Below are positions 7,593 through 16,800 of a DNA stretch of 64,000 nucleotides, in pieces. The DNA lies in NCBI RefSeq assembly GCF_047228935.1, contig NZ_JBFEGG010000002.1:124001-188000 (forward strand), in the 5' to 3' direction. The notes under the pieces were generated by a model that saw nothing but the letters and a program-made list of their open reading frames with translations, made no database searches and was not told the DNA's origin. Positions within the stretch are counted from its first letter, which is position 1. Each line of letters starts with the position of its first letter. This stretch comes from Ornithinibacillus sp047228935. GTDB lineage: Bacteria > Bacillota > Bacilli > Bacillales > Amphibacillaceae. The position numbers and the translations under genes are program-made.

Positions 7593-9470
7593 TTAATCTT
7601 CGTGTTTAAACGGCTCTTCTTGAGTTACTGCAAGATCGTGAAGTCCATATGGGCTATCATAAGCGATTGAGTAGTTAAGAACACGATTATTAACTGGATT
7701 TAATACTGCACGATATAGAGTTGGGAATACTGGAATTTCATCAACCATTAGTTGTTGCCATTCCTTGTAAATTTGTTTACGGTACTCAATATCAAATGCT
7801 TCTAAAGAGTTACCAGCTTTAAGTAATTCACTATTCTTCTCTGACTCATAACGCGGGAAGTTGAATAATTGGTCTGGACCGTATAGACCATAAGGGTTTA
7901 CGTCAGAACCAGTTCCCCATGCACCTTGGTATACATCAATATTAGGATCATCTTCACCATTTTGACCTACACGATCATAGAACGCGTTGAATTCAAGAAG
8001 ACGACCATCAATTAATTGAACGTTTAGACCAACGTTTTTCCATGCTTGCATGTAGTATTGTGCTAATGGCTCAGCTACATCTCCACCTGACATAGATGCA
8101 AAGTTAATTACTAACTCTTCTCCATCTTTGTTTTCACGTAATCCATCACCATCAACATCTTTATAACCAGCTTCATCTAAAATACGATTAGCTTCATCTG
8201 GATCATAAGTTGGCGTTTCAATTGTTGGATCATGGTAATCAGCAAATGGTGGAATGATTAATGTCGTTGCATTCCAACGTAATCCATTATAGAACTGCTC
8301 ACCTACTGCGTTATTATCAACAGCATACCACATCGCACGACGTAAGTTTACATCTGCCATCTTCTTATCAGGATCCATCACTACTTTTCCAGCTTCCGCA
8401 TCCCAATGTCCTAATTTAAATCCTGTGTAAGAATATGCTAGGTCAGTAACACCTAACCATTCTACGTTAGACATATTAGCATTATCAACGAATTGATCTA
8501 CTGGGAAGCTATCAACCATATCTACTTCACCAGTTTCTAAAGCTTGAACTACAGTTGCAGGAGAAACGACTTTAAGTACTACTTCATCTAGCTTAGGCTC
8601 TCCTTGCCAGTAGTCTTCGAATTTCTCAAATACTACAGACTCCCCAGGAGTGATACTTTTAACTTTAAATGCTCCCATACCAATTGGGTTTTTACGAACT
8701 AAATCGCTCTCAGCCATTTCTGCAACTGGGATATCCTTGAATAGATGCTTAGGCATTGCGTATGGCCAAACACCACCAGTTAGTAGAGATGGTTGAGATT
8801 CTTTATACGTAATCTTTAAAGTTTTTTCATCAACAATTTCAATACCAGAGATTGAATCTGCTTCTCCAGCATTGTACTCATCCATACCAATGATACCAGA
8901 GAAATCCGGGCCGTAACGTACACCAGTATAGTCAGGGTGTCCGATTACTTCAAATGAGAACGCCCAGTCTTCTGCTTTTACAGGCTCTCCATCGTGCCAG
9001 TTAACATTATCACGAATTTTGAATGTGAATGTTACACCGTTTGGATATTCTTCTGTCTCATAAGGCTCAGTTTCGTATGTTGCAGCACCATCATTTGTGT
9101 AAGTAAAGTTTCCATCCATATCAAGTAGTGATTCATCGAACCAAGATAGTACTTGTGAATCAGGGTCACCTGAGTAGAAGTTCCAGTTTAAAGTACCTTC
9201 AAATACAGTATCCGATACTAAACCGAAGTTTAAAGTTCCGCCGTCAATAGCTTCACCTTCGTTTGTTTTATCTGTTGGAAAATCATCGATGCTGTATAGA
9301 CCATCTTCTGGCTCGTCAGCTGGCTCGTCATCACCAGGCTCTGTTTCACCATTACTTGGCTCATCAGCTGGATCAGCTGAGTCACCGTCGTCACCACTAC
9401 ATGCAGCTAATACTAATAATAAAGCAAGCATTAGTGCAAATAGCCATTTTGTTAAGTTTGTCTTGCTCAT
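7593..9470 (-). CDS. Peptide ABC transporter substrate-binding lipoprotein, cluster A
   Basis: The 625-residue precursor starts at the ATG at 9470, preceded by GGGAGGG; more upstream in-frame codons lack a ribosome site. A lipoprotein signal ends in LAAC with Cys24 as the lipidated residue. An acidic Asp/Glu/Pro linker (about 25-60) leads to a family 5 solute-binding domain (SBP_bac_5) with TFKIRDNVNWHDGEPVKAED and LRRAMWYAVDN. It should catch oligopeptides outside the membrane and deliver them to the two permeases encoded upstream in the same transcript. It is the last gene of a five-gene operon and is a clear paralogue of the protein at 13961-15787. The exact substrate is not readable. Confidence 0.92.
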   Translation of the reverse strand: MSKTNLTKWLFALMLALLLVLAACSGDDGDSADPADEPSNGETEPGDDEPADEPEDGLYSIDDFPTDKTNEGEAIDGGTLNFGLVSDTVFEGTLNWNFYSGDPDSQVLSWFDESLLDMDGNFTYTNDGAATYETEPYETEEYPNGVTFTFKIRDNVNWHDGEPVKAEDWAFSFEVIGHPDYTGVRYGPDFSGIIGMDEYNAGEADSISGIEIVDEKTLKITYKESQPSLLTGGVWPYAMPKHLFKDIPVAEMAESDLVRKNPIGMGAFKVKSITPGESVVFEKFEDYWQGEPKLDEVVLKVVSPATVVQALETGEVDMVDSFPVDQFVDNANMSNVEWLGVTDLAYSYTGFKLGHWDAEAGKVVMDPDKKMADVNLRRAMWYAVDNNAVGEQFYNGLRWNATTLIIPPFADYHDPTIETPTYDPDEANRILDEAGYKDVDGDGLRENKDGEELVINFASMSGGDVAEPLAQYYMQAWKNVGLNVQLIDGRLLEFNAFYDRVGQNGEDDPNIDVYQGAWGTGSDVNPYGLYGPDQLFNFPRYESEKNSELLKAGNSLEAFDIEYRKQIYKEWQQLMVDEIPVFPTLYRAVLNPVNNRVLNYSIAYDSPYGLHDLAVTQEEPFKHED

Positions 9471-9506
9471 GCTAAATACCCTCCCTTTTTTTATAAACCC
9501 ATTTGT

Positions 9507-9562
9507 TTGTCGAATATTCCGACAATTTATACTCAACATTAATACAATCTGTGTATTAATGT
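9507..9562. repeat. Two inverted repeats before the cluster A binding-protein gene
   Basis: TTGTCG at 9507-9512 and CGACAA at 9520-9525 flank seven bases. ACATTAATACA at 9536-9546 and TGTATTAATGT at 9552-9562 form a perfect 11-pair stem with a five-base loop. Both lie in the 192-base gap between the permease and the binding-protein gene. They may protect or separate the distal mRNA, or bind a regulator. Confidence 0.6.
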
Positions 9563-9662
9563 AGGTAACAATTAATACGACTTACCTTCACTTTTCCAAG
9601 CCTCACCTCCCTAAAAGGTTTGATAGTCTTAGCTGATTAGTTAAGAAAGCTTTGACTAAGAA

Positions 9663-10574
9663 TTAGCCTCTTCTTTGTCTAGCATCTGTTGCACGTTTCA
9701 ATGCTTGACCTACGTTATTAACACTTAACATTAATAGTAGAATCATTAATGAAGCCGGTACCCAGATCCACCATCTATGTTCCAATGTTTGTGGATTAGT
9801 TGCATAACTTAATAGTGTCCCTAAACTTGGAGTACTTTCAGGGAAACCAAATCCTAGGAAAGATAGACCTGATTCTAATCCAATATTCGAAGCTAAGTTT
9901 AATGTCATGGTTACAATTATAAGTGAGCTACAGTTAGGTAACACGTGTTTAAAAATAATTTTAATATTCGATGTACCTAATGTTTTTGCTGCTTGAATAT
10001 AGTCTAACTCTTTCTCTTGTAACGCTCTTGATCTTATAAGTCGAGCAATTCCCATCCACAAGAAGGCAGTCATAATTAATGAAAAGGTCATAACACTATA
10101 CTTTGGAACTATGGCAACGAAAGCAATAACAATCATCGTGAAAGGTAGTATTTGGAAGAAGTCCAACACACGCATCATGATGTTGTCAATATGTCCTCCA
10201 AAGTAACCAGATACTAAACCAAAGACTACACCAATAATCCCGATTAATGCCGTTACAATAAATGCTATAGCTAGCGAATTACGTGTACCGATAATTAACT
10301 GTCCAAAAACATCACGTCCACCATAATCGGTTCCTAAAATAAACTCGTCTCCCGGTGGTTCATATATAGCAAATAAATCAACTTTTACAATTTCTTCTTG
10401 ATCAAGTACAAGTGATACTCCAAATACATAAGCCGTTATCCCTACTAAAAATATAAGAGAAATTAAAGCCAATTTATCTCGAACAAGTTCACGCCATATA
10501 ATACTAAAGCCTGATGGACTTTTTATTACTTCCTTTTGTTTTACTTCAACAGCATTTGCTTCCAATTTTTTCAC
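9663..10574 (-). CDS. Peptide ABC transporter permease, OppC/DppC type, cluster A
   Basis: A 303-residue inner-membrane permease. It has a cytoplasmic N-terminal segment of about 35 residues, a first membrane helix at about 38-58, an outside loop with LGTDYGGRDVFGQLIIGTR, which is the OppC-N signature, and then five more helices. The EAA-type cytoplasmic loop reads AAKTLGTSNIKIIFKHVLPN. It forms the translocation pore with the OppB-type subunit encoded 18 bases upstream. Almost every segment has a close counterpart in the cluster B permease at 15871-16776. ATG at 10574 follows a GTGAGG-like site. Confidence 0.92.
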   Translation of the reverse strand: MKKLEANAVEVKQKEVIKSPSGFSIIWRELVRDKLALISLIFLVGITAYVFGVSLVLDQEEIVKVDLFAIYEPPGDEFILGTDYGGRDVFGQLIIGTRNSLAIAFIVTALIGIIGVVFGLVSGYFGGHIDNIMMRVLDFFQILPFTMIVIAFVAIVPKYSVMTFSLIMTAFLWMGIARLIRSRALQEKELDYIQAAKTLGTSNIKIIFKHVLPNCSSLIIVTMTLNLASNIGLESGLSFLGFGFPESTPSLGTLLSYATNPQTLEHRWWIWVPASLMILLLMLSVNNVGQALKRATDARQRRG

Positions 10575-10592
10575 CTCACTGTTTACTAAGAG

Positions 10593-11555
10593 TTATTTTA
10601 TTCGAATACGTGGGTCTATAATACTTAAGATTATATCTGAGAGTAATGCTCCAACAACGGCGGCAACTCCGAATAATAAAGTTGTTGCTGTAACTACACT
10701 GTAGTCTCGTAGTCTAATAGATTCTATTAACAATTGCCCCATACCTGGATACCCAAATATATTCTCAATAAAAATGGATCCACCGATTAGAAAAGTAATC
10801 TCATACCCGAAAAACGCTGCAACTGGTAGTAGTGAGTTCCTAAAAATATGACGATTATAAACTCGTCGTTCAGAAGCACCTTTTGCTCTTGCTGTTAAAA
10901 TAAAGTCTCTCTGTTTTGTATCTACAATGTCATTGCGCAAATATTGAATGGTATTATAAGTAACTATAAGTGCTGTGGATATAGCAGGTAGCAATAAATG
11001 ATAAAACTTACTCATAACGTACTCAAATGTTCCCGGTTCTAAACCAGGTTTAACACTTCCACTTGTTGGGAACCAACCGAGCTGGAAACCAAATATCCAA
11101 AGCATAACTAATGCAAATATAAATATTGGTGTAGCAAAACCTACGTAGGAATATCCAGTGATTAATTGATCTTTCCAAGTATCATTGTATCTACCACTAG
11201 TAATACCTAATGGGATTGCTATTAAGTACGTTAAAATTAACGTTGTTACTGAAAGCCAGAATGAATTGACCATTCGTTGTCCCATCAACTCCGTAACAGG
11301 CATTTTAAAACGGAAGGACTGGCCTAAATCTCCTTGAATTACTCCTCCAATCCATTTAGCATATTGCTCATGCCATGGATCGTACCAACCCATTTGAATG
11401 CGAAGTTCTTCAATACGCGCAGGATCGATATTCGGGTCAATTGTTCCTGATAGTGCGTCCCCTGGCATCATTTTTGCAAGAACGAATATAAGCATACTCA
11501 AAAGTACTAGTTGAGGAATCATTATTAAAATACGACGTAAAGAAAATTTCCACAT
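10593..11555 (-). CDS. Peptide ABC transporter permease, OppB/DppB type, cluster A
   Basis: A 320-residue permease with a first helix at about 9-29, the PGDALSG outside segment, and a C-terminal block of five helices (BPD_transp_1). The cytoplasmic EAA loop reads TARAKGASERRVYNRHIFRN. The C-terminus IILSIIDPRIRIK is typical of OppB proteins. It starts four bases after the ATPase gene upstream, so translation is probably coupled. It pairs with the OppC-type subunit. The cluster B counterpart at 16801-17763 has the same length. Confidence 0.92.
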   Translation of the reverse strand: MWKFSLRRILIMIPQLVLLSMLIFVLAKMMPGDALSGTIDPNIDPARIEELRIQMGWYDPWHEQYAKWIGGVIQGDLGQSFRFKMPVTELMGQRMVNSFWLSVTTLILTYLIAIPLGITSGRYNDTWKDQLITGYSYVGFATPIFIFALVMLWIFGFQLGWFPTSGSVKPGLEPGTFEYVMSKFYHLLLPAISTALIVTYNTIQYLRNDIVDTKQRDFILTARAKGASERRVYNRHIFRNSLLPVAAFFGYEITFLIGGSIFIENIFGYPGMGQLLIESIRLRDYSVVTATTLLFGVAAVVGALLSDIILSIIDPRIRIK

Positions 11556-11559
11556 AGTA

Positions 11560-12492
11560 TCAACCTTTCTCTGGTAAAGCCACTAAATGAGAATCACTTA
11601 TTGGTTTTAACCCATAAGCTAAACCTTCCTCATCAAAATAATCATTATAGGCTTGTTCATATTCTGTATTAACCTCTTCACGGAAACGTTTCATTTCATC
11701 TCGTTTTCTCGGGTCAATGTCTGGAATCGCTGCAACAAGTCGTTTGGTATAAATATGTTGAGGATCATTAAAGATCTCATCTGCGGTTCCTTCTTCAACA
11801 AAACGTCCTTTATACATAATGCCGATATGGTCACACATATGTTTGATAACGCCAAGGTCATGACTTATGAACATGTAAGTCAAATCTAATTCGTCTTGAA
11901 TTTCTTTCATAAAGTTTAGGACTTGTGCTTGAACGGATACATCCAGTGCCGATACTGGTTCATCCGCAATGATTAGTTTTGGCTTTAAAGCGACAGCTCT
12001 TGCAATTCCGATACGTTGACGCTGTCCCCCAGAGAACTCATGTGGGTATTTCAAGATGCTTTCTGGATTAAGTCCAACAAGCTCTAAAAGTTCTTGTACA
12101 CGAATTCTTTCTTCTTTTCTGCTTAGCTTTTCAAAGTTCCTTAACGGTTCTGCTACTATATCGATAACTCTTTTTTTAGGATTTAAGGAAGAATAAGGAT
12201 CCTGGAAAATCATTTGAATATCTTTTCTAATATCTGTCTTAGCTCTTCTTATTCCAGTTATATCTTTATCTTCAAAAAACACTTTTCCACTAGTGATATG
12301 ATTTAAACCAATGATTGCTCTACCAGTAGTTGACTTTCCAGAACCAGATTCACCAACTAGACCGTATGTTTTCCCTTTTTCCAAGTTGAAGGTAACACCA
12401 TCTACAGCTTTCACATGTCCAACTGTTCTTCCAAAAATACCGCCCTTTATTGGAAAATGTACTTTTAAATCTTCTACTTTAAGAAACCCCAT
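11560..12492 (-). CDS. Peptide ABC transporter ATPase, OppF type, cluster A
   Basis: A 310-residue ATPase with Walker A GESGSGKST near 46-54, Q-loop MIFQDPYSSLNP, signature FSGGQRQRIGIARA, and Walker B LIIADEPVSALD followed by the SHDLG switch histidine. It powers peptide import with the OppD-type partner. The C-terminal tail after DIDPRKR is a charged stretch ending in LVALPEKG and lacks the cysteine-rich oligopeptide C-terminal domain seen in cluster C OppF. The start overlaps the OppD-type gene by 14 bases. The cluster B homologue has exactly the same length and overlap. Confidence 0.92.
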   Translation of the reverse strand: MGFLKVEDLKVHFPIKGGIFGRTVGHVKAVDGVTFNLEKGKTYGLVGESGSGKSTTGRAIIGLNHITSGKVFFEDKDITGIRRAKTDIRKDIQMIFQDPYSSLNPKKRVIDIVAEPLRNFEKLSRKEERIRVQELLELVGLNPESILKYPHEFSGGQRQRIGIARAVALKPKLIIADEPVSALDVSVQAQVLNFMKEIQDELDLTYMFISHDLGVIKHMCDHIGIMYKGRFVEEGTADEIFNDPQHIYTKRLVAAIPDIDPRKRDEMKRFREEVNTEYEQAYNDYFDEEGLAYGLKPISDSHLVALPEKG

Positions 12493-13495
12493 GGTGTTCT
12501 TCCTCCTTACTCTCTTCTGGGAAGCTAAAATGTTTGTAACAAGTACAACGTACGAAATGTCCTGGTTTTACTTCATGTAATGCTGGGTGCTCTTCGTGCG
12601 CCTTTTCTCCAACCCAAGGTATTCTTGGCGCAAAGCGACAACCTTCACGGGGTAAATTTTGTAAAGAAGGTACAATCCCTTGAATTACATGTAGCTTTTC
12701 TTGTCCCTCCTGCGCATTTGGTACTGAATTAAACAACGATCTTGTATATGGATGTAATGGTTCTTCAAATAGTGTCATGACGTCAGCTATTTCCACGATT
12801 TGCCCTGCATACATAACAGCAACTCTATCTGCCATCTCAGCTACTACTCCTAAGTCATGGGTAATAAGTACTATACCTGAATCCATGTCATCCTTTAAAT
12901 CTTTAATTAAGTCTAAGATTTGTGATTGAATCGTAACATCAAGTGCAGTAGTTGGCTCGTCAGCAATTAATAATTCTGGTTCATTCGCTATTGCTGTTGC
13001 AATAACAACCCTTTGCCTCATTCCCCCGGAAAGCTCATGTGGGAATTGCTCATATACATGTTCTGGACGAGGTATACCAACTTTTGTTAGTAACTCTATC
13101 ACTTTTTCCTTACGTTGATTTTTAGAAAGTTCTTTATTATGGAGAAGTAAAGCTTCCCCTATTTGGTCACCGATTTCCATCAAAGGATTTAATGCAGTTA
13201 ATGGATCTTGGAAAATCATTCCCATATCTTTACCGCGAAGTTTATTCAATTTTGAAGTAGCCATTCCGACTATGTTTTCACCTTTGAATAATATTTCTCC
13301 TTCCATCTTTGCGCGATTATGTAGACCCATTATGGAGAAAGCTAAAGCACTTTTACCACATCCTGATTCCCCTACTATTGCTAACACTTCATTTTTGTTA
13401 ACATTAAGAGAAACATCATCTACTGCAGCATAATAATCGTCCTTAATACGGAAAGATGTTTTTAAGTTTTTGATTTCCAATAACTTCTCTGCCAA
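12479..13495 (-). CDS. Peptide ABC transporter ATPase, OppD type, cluster A
   Basis: First gene of the cluster A operon, 338 residues if translation starts at the TTG at 13495. That start has GGGGG six to seven bases upstream and matches the ATG start of the cluster B homologue (xEKLLEIKNLKTSFRIKDDY); an in-frame TTG at 13522 would place the ribosome site inside the gene. Walker A GESGCGKSA, signature LSGGMRQRV and Walker B LLIADEPTTALD are intact. The C-terminal oligopeptide domain is present (GIVPSLQNLPREGCRF), but the usual RCPxA...C positions read RIPWVGEKA, so the four-cysteine arrangement is altered. Confidence 0.9.
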   Translation of the reverse strand: MAEKLLEIKNLKTSFRIKDDYYAAVDDVSLNVNKNEVLAIVGESGCGKSALAFSIMGLHNRAKMEGEILFKGENIVGMATSKLNKLRGKDMGMIFQDPLTALNPLMEIGDQIGEALLLHNKELSKNQRKEKVIELLTKVGIPRPEHVYEQFPHELSGGMRQRVVIATAIANEPELLIADEPTTALDVTIQSQILDLIKDLKDDMDSGIVLITHDLGVVAEMADRVAVMYAGQIVEIADVMTLFEEPLHPYTRSLFNSVPNAQEGQEKLHVIQGIVPSLQNLPREGCRFAPRIPWVGEKAHEEHPALHEVKPGHFVRCTCYKHFSFPEESKEEEHHGVS

Positions 13496-13920
13496 ATTAA
13501 TCCCCCTAACTAAAAATTGCAAAAATTTAATATATAAAACTCTAGTAAATTAATGATTAACATAGTAAAGAGCAGAAATTCGTGGTGTCAATAATCTAGT
13601 ATGTATCTGCCCCGTCTAATTAAAAAGTATTAATTTTCAAAAAAATTATGATTCAATTTATTATCGAATTTATGCCATATAGCCTATCTTCGTAATGAAA
13701 TTGTAATATATGATTTATTTTTTTAAAGTATATATTATTTTCAGAGTTTTAACAAGCTTTTTTTAAACTTTTTATTAAAAGTATTTAGATAATTATTTCT
13801 ATTAAAAATAGCATAAAACACTTTCATGATGAATTTAATAGGGGTTTCAGAACATTATTATGTGAAGTTTATGTAAAGAAATTTACAAGAGTAGATGGAG
13901 GAATTATCTATTTTCTACAC
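13496..13920 (-). promoter_or_regulatory. Promoter region of cluster A
   Basis: On the minus strand TTGACA at 13586-13591 and TACTAT at 13562-13567 are 18 bases apart and lie about 70 bases upstream of the first gene; the -35 is perfect, the -10 is weak. The remaining 330 bases to 13920 are very AT-rich. I see no gene and no named element in them. Confidence 0.55.
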
Positions 13921-13950
13921 AAAAAAAGAAGAAGCCGTGAAGGCTTCTTC
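13921..13950 (-). terminator. Terminator of peptide transporter cluster B
   Basis: GAAGAAGCC at 13928-13936 pairs with GGCTTCTTC at 13942-13950, and the minus-strand transcript runs into seven T residues. It lies 11 bases past the binding-protein stop, in the same position as in cluster A. Confidence 0.9.
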
Positions 13951-13960
13951 TTTTACATAA

Positions 13961-15787
13961 TTATTCAGCTACTACAGATTCAGCTTCTGTTACACCAATT
14001 TGGTAACGACGAAGATCTGAAGCAGGGTCAAGTGTGTAGTTCGTTACACGGTTGTTTACAGGAACAAGTACAGAACGATATAGAGTTGGGAACATTGGAA
14101 TGTTATCAACCATTAGTTGTTGCCACTTGTCGTAAACTTCTTTACGATATTCAGTATCCATAGCTTGCATAGAAGCACCTTGAGCTAATAGCTCATCATT
14201 TTCTTCATTAGTCCAACGTGGATAGTTTGCAGGTGAATTACCAGCAAAGATACCTGCAGGGTTCACGTCAGTACCAGTACCCCAAGCACCTTGGTAAATA
14301 TCGATAGCAGGATCGTCATCTTCTACACGATCATAGAATGAGTTGAACTCTAATAGACGACCATCAACTAATTGTACTTTAAGACCTACTTTTTCCCATG
14401 ATTGGATGTAGTATTGAGCTAAAGGCTCAGCAGTGTCCCCACCAGACATAGATGCGAAGTTTATTACTAACTCCTCACCATCTTTGTTTTCACGGAATCC
14501 ATCACCATCAACATCTTCATAACCAGCTTCGTCTAGAATACGGTTAGCTTCTTCTGGGTTGTATGTTGGTGTTTCAATATCAGGATTATGATATTCTGGG
14601 AAGAATGGAATGATTAATGTTGTAGCGTTCCAACGTAAACCATTGTAGAAGTTGTCACCTACAGCGTTGTTGTCAACCGCATACCACATAGCACGACGTA
14701 GGTTTACGTCAGCCATTTTAGCATTTGGATCTACTTCAACTTTACCTTCATCAGCATTCCATTTACCTAGTTTGAAACCAATATACGTGTAAGCAGCGTC
14801 TACTTGACCTAGGAATTCAACATTAGACATATCTGCGTTATCAACGAATTGATCTGTTGGGAATGAGTCAACCATGTCAACTCCACCAGTTTCTAATTCT
14901 TGTACTACAGTAGAAGGAGAAACTACCTTCACTGTAACTTTTTCTAAAGCAGGTGTACCTCTCCAGTAGTCTTCGTTTCTAGTTAAAACAACAGACTCAC
15001 CAGGTACGATAGAATCAACTTTGTAAGGACCGAATCCGATTGGGTTTTTACGAACTGCGTCAGATTCAACCATTTCAGCTACTTCCATTTCACCGAAAAT
15101 ATGTTTAGGTAAAGCATATGGCCAGATTCCTCCAGTAATTAGAGAAGGACCGCCTTCTTTGTACGTAATTTGTAATGTTTTTTCATCGATTACTTCGATA
15201 CCAGAAATTGTATCAGTTTCACCTGCATGGTATTCTTCCATACCTACAATGTTTTCGAAATCAGATCCGTAACGGATACCAACATAGTCTGGATGTCCAA
15301 TAACATAATGAGCATAAGCCCAATCTTCAGCTGTTACAGGCTCACCATCATGCCAGTTAACGCCATCTTTAATTTGGAAAGTGTAAACTTTACCACTTTC
15401 ATCAACTTCCCAAGTAGCAGCTCCATCTTGCGTGTAGGCATAGTTAGCATCAGAGTCGAATAAAGGCTCATCGAACCATGCAATTACTTCATAGTCAGGT
15501 GCAGCAGAATAGAAGTTGAAGTTAAATGTTCCTTCAAGTACAGTATCAGAAACGACACCGTAAGTAAGTGAACCATCTTCAAGTGCTTCACCATTGTTTG
15601 AAGCTGTCATGCTGAAGTCTTCAATATTGAAGATTCCATCTTCATTTGCTTCAGCACCTTTGTTATCTTCTGAAGTGTTTTCCCCTTTGTCATCAGAAGA
15701 CTCATTATCGCTATCGCCGCCACAAGCAGCAAGTGCAAGCAATAATACTAGCATTAGAGCTAAAAGCCATTTGCTTGTCTTTTTCAT
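13961..15787 (-). CDS. Peptide ABC transporter substrate-binding lipoprotein, cluster B
   Basis: A 608-residue lipoprotein precursor and paralogue of the cluster A protein. Of two adjacent ATG codons, 15787 has the better spacing (eight bases) to GGAGG; 15790 is also possible. The signal peptide ends in LALAAC, followed by an acidic Ser/Asp/Glu linker. The SBP_bac_5 domain carries TFQIKDGVNWHDGEPVTAED and LRRAMWYAVDNNAVG, matching cluster A nearly residue for residue, while the N-terminal linker and C-terminal end have diverged. It should bind peptides and deliver them to the permeases encoded just upstream. The different ligand-lobe residues suggest a different peptide range, which is inference. 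Confidence 0.92.
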   Translation of the reverse strand: MKKTSKWLLALMLVLLLALAACGGDSDNESSDDKGENTSEDNKGAEANEDGIFNIEDFSMTASNNGEALEDGSLTYGVVSDTVLEGTFNFNFYSAAPDYEVIAWFDEPLFDSDANYAYTQDGAATWEVDESGKVYTFQIKDGVNWHDGEPVTAEDWAYAHYVIGHPDYVGIRYGSDFENIVGMEEYHAGETDTISGIEVIDEKTLQITYKEGGPSLITGGIWPYALPKHIFGEMEVAEMVESDAVRKNPIGFGPYKVDSIVPGESVVLTRNEDYWRGTPALEKVTVKVVSPSTVVQELETGGVDMVDSFPTDQFVDNADMSNVEFLGQVDAAYTYIGFKLGKWNADEGKVEVDPNAKMADVNLRRAMWYAVDNNAVGDNFYNGLRWNATTLIIPFFPEYHNPDIETPTYNPEEANRILDEAGYEDVDGDGFRENKDGEELVINFASMSGGDTAEPLAQYYIQSWEKVGLKVQLVDGRLLEFNSFYDRVEDDDPAIDIYQGAWGTGTDVNPAGIFAGNSPANYPRWTNEENDELLAQGASMQAMDTEYRKEVYDKWQQLMVDNIPMFPTLYRSVLVPVNNRVTNYTLDPASDLRRYQIGVTEAESVVAE

Positions 15788-15822
15788 CATAGTTGCCTCC
15801 CTATTTTTATAGATATGATTTC

Positions 15823-15848
15823 CTTGGCCTTTCTTTGGCGCGGCCAAG
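15823..15848. repeat. Hairpin before the cluster B binding-protein gene
   Basis: CTTGGCC at 15823-15829 pairs with GGCCAAG at 15842-15848. It lies in the gap between the permease stop and the ribosome site of the binding-protein gene. There is no T run, so an mRNA-processing or stabilising role is more likely than termination. Confidence 0.55.
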
Positions 15849-15870
15849 ATTTATTTATTATAAAACCCCA

Positions 15871-16776
15871 TTACCCTCTTCTTTGTCTTGCATCTGTTGC
15901 ACGTTTAAGTGCTTGTCCAACGTTATTGATTGATAACATTAGAAGTAAGATTAATATTGACGCTGGTACCCAAATCCACCATCTACTTTCAAGTGTTTGT
16001 GGATTAGTTGCATAGCTCAACAATGTACCTAAACTTGGTGTACTCTCAGGAAAACCAAATCCTAAGAAAGATAGACCAGATTCAAGTCCAATGTTAGCAG
16101 CTAAATTAAGTGTCATCGTTACAATAATTAATGAACTACAGTTAGGTAATAACTGCGTAAAAATTATTTTGAAATTAGAACTACCGAGCGTTTTAGATGC
16201 TTGAATGTAATCCAGTTCTTTTTCCTGTAAAGCCTTGGATCTTATTAGTCGAGCTATCCCCATCCATAGGAACGCTGTCATAATAAGAGAGAACGTCATA
16301 ACACTGTACTTCGGAACAATCGCTACGAAAGCAATAACAATCATCGTAAACGGTAAGATTAAGAAGAAATCTAGAATACGCATCATGATGTTATCAATAT
16401 GGCCACCGAAGTAACCAGAAATTAAACCGTATGATATTCCAATGATTCCTGTCATTACAGTTACCAGTATCGCAATTGATAATGAGTTTTTTGTACCGAT
16501 GATTAATTGTCCAAAGATATCACGTCCACCGTAATCAGTACCTAAGATGAACTCTTCACCAGGTGGTTCATAGATGGAGAACAAATCTACTGTAACAATT
16601 TCATCTTGATCTAAAATTATTGAAATACCGTATACAAATGCCATAATTAATATTAAAAAGATTAACGAGATTAAAGCTAATTTATCTCGAACTAATTCTC
16701 GCCAGATTATTCTAAAGCCAGATGGACTTTTTATCGGTTCATTCGATTTTACTTCTTCTGCTTTTTTGTTTCCCAT
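15871..16776 (-). CDS. Peptide ABC transporter permease, OppC/DppC type, cluster B
   Basis: A 301-residue permease highly similar to the cluster A protein. It shares the IKSPSGFRIIWRELVRDKLA start of the membrane region, the LGTDYGGRDIFGQLIIGTK outside motif, and a C-terminus ending INNVGQALKRATDARQRRG. Six membrane helices are expected. The EAA loop reads ASKTLGSSNFKIIFTQLLPN and so differs slightly where it touches the ATPases. ATG at 16776 follows a GTGAGG-like site. It lies 24 bases after the OppB-type gene. Confidence 0.92.
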   Translation of the reverse strand: MGNKKAEEVKSNEPIKSPSGFRIIWRELVRDKLALISLIFLILIMAFVYGISIILDQDEIVTVDLFSIYEPPGEEFILGTDYGGRDIFGQLIIGTKNSLSIAILVTVMTGIIGISYGLISGYFGGHIDNIMMRILDFFLILPFTMIVIAFVAIVPKYSVMTFSLIMTAFLWMGIARLIRSKALQEKELDYIQASKTLGSSNFKIIFTQLLPNCSSLIIVTMTLNLAANIGLESGLSFLGFGFPESTPSLGTLLSYATNPQTLESRWWIWVPASILILLLMLSINNVGQALKRATDARQRRG

Positions 16777-16800
16777 TTATTTTCACCTCACTATTACCTA

